Positions 8,946 to 15,800 of a DNA stretch of 64,000 nucleotides are shown piece after piece. The notes below the pieces were generated by a model. It searched no databases. It worked only from the letters and a program-made list of their open reading frames with translations, and was not told where the DNA came from. The translations under genes were made by a program, and so were the position numbers. The number at the start of each line of letters is the position of its first letter. Within the stretch, counting starts at the first letter, position 1. The DNA is from Burkholderia mayonis (lineage in GTDB: Bacteria > Pseudomonadota > Gammaproteobacteria > Burkholderiales > Burkholderiaceae). The stretch is from the NCBI RefSeq assembly GCF_001523745.2, contig NZ_CP013386.1, forward strand, positions 3,596,001 through 3,660,000, given 5' to 3'.

Positions 8946-9476
8946 CTATGCGAAGAGACCGCCGACGAGTCCGGCGAGCGCGCCGCCCGCGAGCAGCCAC
9001 AGCGGATGCACACGGGTGCGGTACGCGAGCACCGCGACCGCCGCCGTGATTCCCCATTGCAGCGCCGACCGGTTCGACGCCTCGGAGATCAGCACAGCGC
9101 TCGCGACGACGAGGCCCGCGGTGACGGGCATCATCCCCTGCTGCACGTAGCGACGCCACGGCTTGTCCTTGAAGCGCTCCCACGCGTGCAGCGCGAGCAT
9201 CGTCACGATCGACGACGGCCCGAACTTCGCGAGCGACGACACGAGCAGGCCCGGCCAGCTCGCGACGTGCCAGCCGACGAGCGGCACGATCATCATGTTC
9301 GGCCCCGGCGCCGCCTGCGCGAGCGCGAAGAGCGCGGTGAACGCCTGCGCGCTCATCCAGTGATGGACATCGACGACCTGACGCTGCATCTCGGGCAGGA
9401 TCGTGTTGCCGCCGCCGAACGCGAGCAGCGATAGCTGGCCGAAGATCACCGCGAGCGCGGCAAGCGTGTCGCTCAT
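8946..9476 (-). CDS. Chromate transporter, second half (short-chain CHR)
   Basis: 176 residues with five or six hydrophobic helices. It carries the CHR signatures FGGGNTILPEMQR near the N-terminus and AQAAPGPNMM in the middle. In short-chain CHR systems two homologous half proteins, encoded by adjacent genes, pair to give the inner-membrane chromate exporter. The ATG at 9476 overlaps the stop of the preceding half by 4 bp (ATGA), indicating translational coupling and an equal supply of the two halves. Confidence 0.85.
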   Translation of the reverse strand: MSDTLAALAVIFGQLSLLAFGGGNTILPEMQRQVVDVHHWMSAQAFTALFALAQAAPGPNMMIVPLVGWHVASWPGLLVSSLAKFGPSSIVTMLALHAWERFKDKPWRRYVQQGMMPVTAGLVVASAVLISEASNRSALQWGITAAVAVLAYRTRVHPLWLLAGGALAGLVGGLFA

Positions 9477-10075
9477 CGCCGCACGCCCTGCGCGCTCGTG
9501 TTCGCCTCGCGCGGCGCGCGCGAGGCGAGCCAGATGCTCACCGGCGTCAGCACGAGCATCGTCGGCAACAGCGGCGTGCGCAGCACCGCGATCGCAACGA
9601 ACGCGAGCGCCGCGACGCACGCGGCCATGCGCGCGTCGCGCAGCGGCTTCGCGACCTTCACCGCCATCGCGACGAGGAGGCCCGCCGCGGCCGCCGCGAG
9701 GCCGCCGAACAGATGATGGACACTCGGATTGTGCTGCGTCTTCGCATACAGCACGCCAAGCCCGATGACGACGAGCGTCGGCCCGGCGACGAGGCCGAGC
9801 AGGCCCGCGATCGCGCCCGGCACGCCGCGAAACTTCATGCCGACCGCGACCGACAGGTTGATCACGTTGCCGCCCGGCAAAAACTGGCAGAGACCGAGCA
9901 GATCGGTGAACGCGTCGGCGGTCAGCCAGCGGCGCTCCTCGACGAGCGCGCGGCGCGCGAACGGCAGCGCGCCGCCGAACGACATCAGCCCGAGGCCGAG
10001 GAAACCGACGAACAGATCGACGACGCGGACGTCGACCGCATGTCCGCCGCCAGCGGGTTCGGAACAAGATTGCAT
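9473..10075 (-). CDS. Chromate transporter, first half (short-chain CHR)
   Basis: 200 residues from ATG 10075 (MQSCSEPAGGG), chosen because GCGAGGA precedes it by about 5 bp. CHR motifs: GLGLMSFGGALPFARR in helix 1 and LLGLCQFLPGGNVINL. It pairs with the downstream half gene to form the two-subunit chromate exporter. It is transcribed divergently from the adjacent broken lysR gene; LysR-type genes often control such transporters, so this regulator may have governed this pair before it was damaged. Confidence 0.85.
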   Translation of the reverse strand: MQSCSEPAGGGHAVDVRVVDLFVGFLGLGLMSFGGALPFARRALVEERRWLTADAFTDLLGLCQFLPGGNVINLSVAVGMKFRGVPGAIAGLLGLVAGPTLVVIGLGVLYAKTQHNPSVHHLFGGLAAAAAGLLVAMAVKVAKPLRDARMAACVAALAFVAIAVLRTPLLPTMLVLTPVSIWLASRAPREANTSAQGVRR

Positions 10076-10151
10076 GGGAGTCCTCGCAATTTTCACGAGC
10101 CGAGGTTACGCCCGTTCGCCGTGGACTCCAAACGATTTTATCGGCGCGGCT

Positions 10152-10170
10152 TTGTGATCTAGAATCACAA
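10152..10170. promoter_or_regulatory. Perfect dyad between chromate transporter and lysR
   Basis: TTGTGAT (10152-10158) and ATCACAA (10164-10170) form a perfect 7-5-7 inverted repeat two bases before the lysR ATG. It fits the T-N11-A style of LysR-regulator sites and lies in the divergent control region. A role in autoregulation and in control of the transporter is inferred. Confidence 0.55.
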
Positions 10171-10172
10171 GC

Positions 10173-10972
10173 ATGGCACGCGATCTCCCGCCATTTCCTG
10201 CACTGAAGGCCTTCGAGGCAGCTGCAAGACATGAAAGCTTCAGCGCCGCGGGCGAGGAGCCGCATGTGACCCACGGTGCCATCAACCGGCAGATCGCCGC
10301 GTTCGAGGCGTGGCTCGGCAAGCCGGTGTTCCTCCGGCACGGCAAGCGGGTGAAGCTCACCGACGAAGGCCGCCGCTATCTCGCGACCGTCGAGGCGGCG
10401 TTCGACAGCATCGCACGCGCGACCGAGCAGTTGCGCGGACGGGCGCCGCGCGCGTGCTGCGCATCAACGCGCTGCCGACATTCGCAATGAAATGACTGCT
10501 GCCGCGCCTGTCACGGTTCCAGCGCGAAGCGCCGAACGTCGAGCTGAAGCTGTCGACGTCGAATGCGCCGCTCGGCTCGCTCGACGGCTTCGACGTCGCG
10601 ATCCGGCGCGGGCCCGGCCGCTTGCCGAACTGCGCGAGCGGCCGGTTCCTCGACAAAAGCATGATTCCCGTGTGCAGTCCGGCGCTCCTGAAACGCGCGC
10701 CGATCGCGGGCGCGGACGATCTCGCACGCCACGTGCTGCCGCATTCGGATACGCGCCCCGACGCATGGCGCGAGTGGTTCGCCGCGGCGGGCACGCCGAT
10801 GAAGGGCCGCAAGAAGCAGTCGTTCGACCACTTCTATCTCGCGCTGCAGGCGGCGGTGGACGGCCTCGGCGCCGCACTCGGGCCGCTGCCGCTCATCGCC
10901 GACGAGCTTGCGAGCGGCCGGCTCGTGACGCCGCTGCCGGGCCCGCGAATCGCGACGCGCAGCTACTGGTGA
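10173..10972 (+). pseudogene. LysR-family (GcvA-like) regulator, 5' part, disrupted
   Basis: The N-terminal winged HTH is intact (FPALKAFEAAARHESFSAAGEEPHVTHGAINRQIAAFE). The frame then breaks: near 10440-10450 the reading shifts to the frame that gives RVLRINALPTFAMK, and that frame has an in-frame TGA at 10493-10495 where a Trp codon is expected before LLPRLSRFQREAP. The effector-binding domain continues to RSYW and stops at 10970-10972, because the DNA beyond is the T6SS island. The missing C-terminal tail is at 23,656-23,753. Three independent lesions make it a pseudogene. Confidence 0.85.
10956..10971. repeat. Left copy of 16-bp direct repeat at island boundary
   Basis: CGCGCAGCTACTGGTG, identical to 23,656-23,671. 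Both copies encode the same lysR residues (RSYW), so this is either a target duplication or an attachment-site-like duplication bounding the T6SS island. Confidence 0.85.
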
Positions 10973-11043
10973 AGCAAGCAAGCCTTATAAATCAAGGCCC
11001 CTAAGGATACCTCTATCCGGTTGTAGATCAGACCTGCCCGGGA

Positions 11044-12921
11044 TCAGATCAGCGGCTGCATGCCGGGCGTGGCCGCACCTCGCGTCAGTTCCTGGCCGGT
11101 CTGCGCCGAACGGACCACCAACTGAACATAGCTGTTCATCGGCTCGTACGACGCGAAGAACCGTTCGAGCAGTTTCGTGAACACGACCAGACTGACCTCT
11201 CGCAGCGCGGTCTCATCGAACGACAGCATGATTTCGATGCCACGCACGAACGACGGAAACTGACTATCCAGCGACATCCATTTGATCGCCGGCTTGTAGT
11301 CCAGATCGGTGATCGCGTCGATGCAGCGCTGTACCAGCGGCGTTGTGCGCACCGCGTGGAGCCGCAGGAATGCTTTCAGGGCCGGCAGCCCGTCCCGCGT
11401 CAGGTCCAGCGAATGCGGCGACAACGTCGACAGCACGCGCCACAACGCGCCGTTGCCACGCGGCAGCTCGGCCGTCAACGTCGGCCGAGTGATCAATTGG
11501 ATCGGACAATCCAGCGCCTTGTTTTCGAGCAGCAAATCGCCCAGTGAATTGCCGATGGGCAAGCGCGCCGGCAGGTCGCGATTTGTCACTGTCGTCATTA
11601 CATCGATTTGCGGCAGCTTCGGCCGGGCCGACTGTCCATCCAGTCCGACCAACGACAACATCATGGTTTGATGGCCGGCCGATCCGGCGTCGCGATCACG
11701 AAACGCGACCCAATAGACCGCCGCTGAATCAGCGCGTGGATCGTGACTCAGGGCCTGATAAGGCCGCACCAGAATTCTGGGGCGATCGCTTTCGAGCGGC
11801 ACGTCCTCGTCTTTGTCTTTTTTCCTGGACAACTCGCCCAGATAGACCGCGTCGACCGAATACACGCCCAGCGGCGAATGTTTCGCCAGTCGCACGGGCT
11901 GAACCGGATAGGCATCCTGCCCCTTCAACACAATGGGTTGGGCCGGCTGTGAAAATAGATTCACGACGGGCGTGCAGAACAGCTTGAACGCCGTTGCGTC
12001 GAGCGACGCGAGCGCCAGCGCAGCGACCGGGTCGGCGGGCGTATCGCGCAATACGACATGCAAGGTCAGTTCCCGAGCGTCGGGGGCGCTTGCTGCACGC
12101 CGCACGCGTCCCATGTCTAGATCAACGAAATCGAACAACTCGGGAAACGCGAAGTATTCCAGCAGGTAACGATAGGTGGTCGCGATCCGGCTGGTGGTTC
12201 GGCTGTCCGGCAACAAGCGTTCGTCATCGGAGAAACCGACCGGTTCGAACGGCACCTTCGATAGGGCCCGCCAGCGCCCACATCGATCGACCTCAACGTA
12301 CGCGGCAGCCGCGCGCAACAGCAAAGCGTCCAGCAGCGACGAGACGAACGGCCGCTCACCGGTAAGGAATACACGTATGGGACCGTCCGGAATGGCCGCC
12401 GTGAACGGACCAGCGGCCGACGTAAAGCTGATCGACAGCACACCGGTTGCGTCGGCTGGCAATCTCACGGCCGACGGTGCCAGCGTCGTCGGTGTATACC
12501 GCGCGGACCGGATTTGCAACGGCGAGATGGTCACGTTGTAGGTCGACCGGAATCGCACCGGGGCCGTGCGCGCGTTCAACGCCATACCGCGCGGCACGAC
12601 GACCGGTTCTGTCAGTTGACCGACGATCCCCCGTGGTTCGAATCGGGCAATCGCGCACGATGGCACGGTTCGCAGGTAGTGCGGATGGACAACCTCTAGC
12701 AGCGCCTCGGTGAATTCGGGATAGTCGTCAGCCAGCTTCGAATCGAGGCGCGCGGCAAGAAGCGAAAAGGTCTGAATCAGACGCGTAACATGCGGATCGT
12801 CGGTCCGGCCGCTCTGGATGCCGAGCCGGGCGGCGATCTTCGGATAGCGGATGGCGAAATCGCCCAACGCCCGCGCGAGCAACCCGAGTTCGTATTCGTA
12901 ATGCGACAGCAGGTGATCCAT
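11044..12921 (-). CDS. tssF: T6SS baseplate protein TssF, orphan copy
   Basis: 625 residues. The N-terminus MDHLLSHYEYELGLLARALGDFAIRYPKIAARLG and the following segments DPHVTRLIQTFSLLAARLDSKL and LLEVVHPHYLRTVPS are diagnostic of TssF/VasA. TssF is part of the T6SS baseplate wedge with TssG, TssE and TssK, in the cytoplasm at the inner membrane. Here it is the last gene of an effector cassette with no tssG, tssE or sheath genes nearby, which is unusual. Its ATG follows the preceding gene's stop by 4 bp. It probably supplies a variant baseplate protein matched to the local VgrG/PAAR, but that is inference. Confidence 0.88.
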   Translation of the reverse strand: MDHLLSHYEYELGLLARALGDFAIRYPKIAARLGIQSGRTDDPHVTRLIQTFSLLAARLDSKLADDYPEFTEALLEVVHPHYLRTVPSCAIARFEPRGIVGQLTEPVVVPRGMALNARTAPVRFRSTYNVTISPLQIRSARYTPTTLAPSAVRLPADATGVLSISFTSAAGPFTAAIPDGPIRVFLTGERPFVSSLLDALLLRAAAAYVEVDRCGRWRALSKVPFEPVGFSDDERLLPDSRTTSRIATTYRYLLEYFAFPELFDFVDLDMGRVRRAASAPDARELTLHVVLRDTPADPVAALALASLDATAFKLFCTPVVNLFSQPAQPIVLKGQDAYPVQPVRLAKHSPLGVYSVDAVYLGELSRKKDKDEDVPLESDRPRILVRPYQALSHDPRADSAAVYWVAFRDRDAGSAGHQTMMLSLVGLDGQSARPKLPQIDVMTTVTNRDLPARLPIGNSLGDLLLENKALDCPIQLITRPTLTAELPRGNGALWRVLSTLSPHSLDLTRDGLPALKAFLRLHAVRTTPLVQRCIDAITDLDYKPAIKWMSLDSQFPSFVRGIEIMLSFDETALREVSLVVFTKLLERFFASYEPMNSYVQLVVRSAQTGQELTRGAATPGMQPLI

Positions 12922-12925
12922 TCAG

Positions 12926-13852
12926 CTACAGCCCCAGCCGGTCGGGACGCACAAGCGTTGGGCCGACGAAGATAAGTTTGCGTAATGCCGCTTGCAGGCC
13001 GTATGGTTGCATCCGGAAATGCGGCCGCCGCCAGTGACTGCTCACTTCGCGCTGTGCGCTGTCCGATGGAACTGATCCGGCCGCCTCAGCGTCGAAAATC
13101 GCGGGGCCGACGATGTGTCGGTCGTAGAGCTGTTCGATTTCCGCGAGCCGTTCCGTGCGCTTGCGCTTGCCGAGCCCCGGAAAGTGTCGCGACGCGCTCG
13201 AATAAGCGCGATCACGCACAACCTGCGCGTCGCGTGCGTTGAGGTACAACGACATCTTGATCGCATAGTTCAGGGCGTTGCGCCAGAACTGCTGAGCGTC
13301 GGGCGAATCGGGCAATCCGTCAGCCGCGGGCTGTTGGAACAACTCATCCACCAATTCACGGATCGTCTTGTCGGGGTCCTCCAGCGGCAGCGTAATCGAA
13401 TCCATTGCCGCACCGTCGCTGGGGCCGCCGGCCATTAACCATGTCGCAAATCCGATTGACCGGTCGTTCTTGAAAATCGCGATCGCCTCAATGTCGCCGG
13501 CTTGTTTCCAGCGGGTGGGTTCGGGGACGATGCATAGCGTGTCGGTCGGCATCTCGAGCATGCCTATCGGCACATCCTCCGCGATATAGGCGGCGTCGAG
13601 CAGGCGGTCTGTTGCGGTTCGCAGCGCGTCCCACGCGGCGAGCGCACCCCTGACCCGATAGCGAACCGGTCCAGGCAAGCGAGCGAGCTTCGGATCGGTG
13701 ACGGCGTCGCCTGAGCGCATCAGCGCGGTAGCGAGCCGCTGACGAATGTCGGCGCGCAGCGTTTGACGCTGAGCATCGGATGCTAAGGCGATGTTGCGTG
13801 ACGATGCGCTGGTCAATGCTGTTTCCTTCATTCGATTCGTCGAGCCGTTCAT
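12926..13852 (-). CDS. Unknown T6SS-cassette protein, 308 residues
   Basis: Not recognised. A helical N-terminal half (TLRADIRQRLATALMRSG...) is followed by an acidic middle and a basic C-terminus with a striking HWRRPHFRMQPYG motif near residue 275 and a final LRKLIFVGPTLVRPDRL strand. Similar HWR-x-H-F-R-x-Q-P-x-G endings occur in uncharacterised phage and plasmid proteins; I recall this only from memory. It lies between the PAAR gene (12-bp gap) and tssF (4-bp gap), so it is co-translated with T6SS parts. It has no signal peptide or membrane helix and could be a chaperone/adaptor or a cargo protein. Confidence 0.7.
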   Translation of the reverse strand: MNGSTNRMKETALTSASSRNIALASDAQRQTLRADIRQRLATALMRSGDAVTDPKLARLPGPVRYRVRGALAAWDALRTATDRLLDAAYIAEDVPIGMLEMPTDTLCIVPEPTRWKQAGDIEAIAIFKNDRSIGFATWLMAGGPSDGAAMDSITLPLEDPDKTIRELVDELFQQPAADGLPDSPDAQQFWRNALNYAIKMSLYLNARDAQVVRDRAYSSASRHFPGLGKRKRTERLAEIEQLYDRHIVGPAIFDAEAAGSVPSDSAQREVSSHWRRPHFRMQPYGLQAALRKLIFVGPTLVRPDRLGL

Positions 13853-13864
13853 GCGCGACGCCTT

Positions 13865-14125
13865 TTACTCGAGCGATGAAATCAATCGCGCGCCGCACTC
13901 CGTTGGATCGTCGTGAAAGGCGACCGGCGTACCATGGTGATTGCGCGTGCTGTTTTCCGGGATGATCCTGAACTGCCCGCCGCACTTCGGACACCATGTC
14001 AGGTGATCCTTCAGCGCAACCGGAACGCCAAGCGCTGTCAAATCGTCGCTCGCGGTGATCACTTCACCACCGTGGGTCGTCTTGTCGCGCAGGCGAATCA
14101 CGCCGCGTCCGTTTTCGTCTTTCAT
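13865..14125 (-). CDS. PAAR-domain spike-tip protein
   Basis: 86 residues. GVIRLRDKTTHGGEVITASDDLTALGVPVALKDHLTWCPKCGG has the PAAR features: an HGG turn at 18-20, short beta repeats, and a later His/Cys pair (CPKC and HDDPTEC) for metal at the cone tip. PAAR proteins cap the VgrG spike and can carry effectors; this one has no extension, so it is a bare tip. GGAG lies 9 bp before ATG 14125. It lies in the same minus-strand cassette as vgrG. Confidence 0.85.
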   Translation of the reverse strand: MKDENGRGVIRLRDKTTHGGEVITASDDLTALGVPVALKDHLTWCPKCGGQFRIIPENSTRNHHGTPVAFHDDPTECGARLISSLE

Positions 14126-14205
14126 CGTCTGCTGACTCCAATTTGCGCGACCATCAGGGGCCCTTCAGCGCGTCGATCTCGTGCAGTGATACAACGCCGG
14201 GCGTA

Positions 14206-14577
14206 TCACTCTTCCGTGAGAAATCGTTTCGATACGACATACACATTTGTATCCGACATTGCACAGGATTCGTGCTGCGTGGCGACACTTGTCGTGATGA
14301 CCTCGATGGTCATTCCGCGTTTCTCGGTGAAGACGATATCGTGCACGTAACGGTACTCGTCATTGCCGACCGACTCGGGCGTATCGAGATGTTGAACAGC
14401 GAGCTGCTTCCACTGGGTTTTCTTGAAATCAACCTTGTCGTTATCCGTCAGCCCTTCCTGCTTGAGATGCACGAGCGCAATAGCAGCCGCAAGGCGGCCA
14501 ACATCATCGCATTTAGCGTGCACGTTCGAGGCAAAAAGATAGAATGCCGTCGCACATATCGTAGTGGCGAACTTCAT
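14206..14577 (-). CDS. Small periplasmic protein of the T6SS cassette
   Basis: 123 residues from ATG 14577, which has GGGAG upstream. A signal peptide (MKFATTICATAFYLFASNVHA, cleavage after A21) precedes a mature domain with two cysteines (KCDD and HESC) that could form a disulphide. Mature beta-rich text includes RYVHDIVFTEKRGMTIEVITTSVA. Small periplasmic proteins next to T6SS effectors are often immunity proteins, but the pore-forming effector upstream already has two membrane immunity candidates, so the role here is open. Its start codon lies immediately beside the boundary of the tandem duplication (14,578). Confidence 0.7.
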   Translation of the reverse strand: MKFATTICATAFYLFASNVHAKCDDVGRLAAAIALVHLKQEGLTDNDKVDFKKTQWKQLAVQHLDTPESVGNDEYRYVHDIVFTEKRGMTIEVITTSVATQHESCAMSDTNVYVVSKRFLTEE

Positions 14578-14597
14578 AACCGGCTCCCGAGGGCCCA

Positions 14598-15668
14598 TCA
14601 AGTTGCGCGAGCGGCCGGCTTGTCGAGCCAAGCTGCGGCATGCATTCGACCGTCCGTTTCACCCGTCCAGCCTTCGACGCGGGCCTTGGGATCATTCGGG
14701 TACTCGCCGCGCTGCTGGGCCAAGACCGTGTCGCCCCATCCGACAGGCGTCCCAGAGCGTGGTTCCGCGTAAAGGTCATCGGGCGCGATCAACGAGATAT
14801 GCTTAATCGTGGCTGGCCAGACAGGATCGCGACAAGTCGCATTCGCAACGATTCGCATAACGGTAAAAACCAGAATCAACGGCATCATCAGCAGACGAAT
14901 GAAGACCGGCGCACGCATCCCGAAGCCATACAGCGAAAACAGGAACGACTCGCGCGGCGTCTCGCGCTGCGTGTGAAACAGCATCGGCTTGGGCAAACCG
15001 TTCGGACCATCGTTCATGTATGCGCACCAATAGTTCCACTGCGCGAGCGCCATTTCGACCTGCCGCTTGCCGGTCCATTCCCGGCCGATCGAGAACACAC
15101 GAGTGACATTGCCGTGGTCGTCGACCGTGTAATGACGGATGTGGAAGATCGTGCCGAAAGACGTGTCTTCGCGGTGCAGACAGAAAATCGAATCTTCCGT
15201 CCACGGCGCTTCCCAAATGACATCGCCCTCGCCGGGCTTCGCGAAGAAACGGCGAGCACGAATCGCAAAAAGCTTGCGAGCTTCGCGATGAAAGCGGATC
15301 GGGCGATAGCGCAGACCAAAGAATAGACCTCTCCCGAATTTCCAGACAAGGAAGGAAAAACCCAGAGAAATGCATACAGCAAAAACATCGCCCAATGAAT
15401 CTGCGGCATCCGAATATCGAATATGCGTTAGCCAATATACATATGGCCCAATTCCTATACATACGAATGCGAAAATGATTCCAGTGATGAACCATTGCTT
15501 TTCAAGAAATGATGGCTCGATCACATCCATGAAGGTCGTGTTGATGCAGAACGTCGAGCCGAAATCCTGAACATCGGGGCCAACGGATCGATTGATCGGC
15601 AAGCGATGCGCCAGATCCCATTCCGGCACTGGCTTGCCGATACACTTCTTCATGACGCGTTCGTCCAT
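14598..15668 (-). CDS. DUF6708-like membrane immunity candidate, copy B
   Basis: 356 residues, near-identical to the upstream copy except in residues ~40-115. The N-terminus MDERVMKKCIGKPVPEWDLAHRLPINRSVG is shared. Two hydrophobic stretches (~55-78 and ~88-110) form a membrane hairpin, and a third lies near 265-290. The soluble part between them has GEGDVIWEAPWTEDSIFCLHRED. Proteins of this type sit directly after VasX-like T6SS effectors, and a membrane-bound immunity role against a pore former is likely. AGGAGG in the copied effector tail provides its ribosome-binding site. The membrane hairpin sequence differs strongly from copy A. Confidence 0.8.
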   Translation of the reverse strand: MDERVMKKCIGKPVPEWDLAHRLPINRSVGPDVQDFGSTFCINTTFMDVIEPSFLEKQWFITGIIFAFVCIGIGPYVYWLTHIRYSDAADSLGDVFAVCISLGFSFLVWKFGRGLFFGLRYRPIRFHREARKLFAIRARRFFAKPGEGDVIWEAPWTEDSIFCLHREDTSFGTIFHIRHYTVDDHGNVTRVFSIGREWTGKRQVEMALAQWNYWCAYMNDGPNGLPKPMLFHTQRETPRESFLFSLYGFGMRAPVFIRLLMMPLILVFTVMRIVANATCRDPVWPATIKHISLIAPDDLYAEPRSGTPVGWGDTVLAQQRGEYPNDPKARVEGWTGETDGRMHAAAWLDKPAARAT

Positions 15669-15671
15669 GTA

Positions 15672-15800
15672 TCAACCTCCTGCCGCCGAGGTGAAAGCCT
15701 TGAGCTCTGCCTCGAGCGAGTCGTAGTGTTCCCCCTTACTGAACTTGCAGCGAGACACCCAGTCTTTGAGGGCCGACGCCTTGAAAATCGCGATTGTGAT
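15672..15800 (-). pseudogene. Copied 3' end of the VasX-like effector
   Basis: The frame encodes AIFKASALKDWVSRCKFSKG and continues to the effector's exact C-terminus and stop, identical in protein to 16,898-17,026. Upstream of 15,800 the sequence switches to the region following the copy A immunity gene, so this is a fragment without a start. It keeps the AGGAGG that serves the gene after it. Confidence 0.85.

Larger units (their letters stand above)
14578..15800. repeat. Tandem duplication, copy B
   Basis: 1,223 bp that repeats 15,801-17,026 head to tail. It contains the distal DUF6708-like gene and a copy of the effector's last ~43 codons. The two copies differ by a 3-bp length change and by scattered substitutions that cluster in one segment of the gene. 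Confidence 0.9.

Noticed and set aside
8946..10075. Chromate transporter as one gene broken by a frameshift
   Set aside because: The two halves overlap by ATGA, the first has a proper ribosome-binding site, and paired short CHR proteins are a known arrangement.
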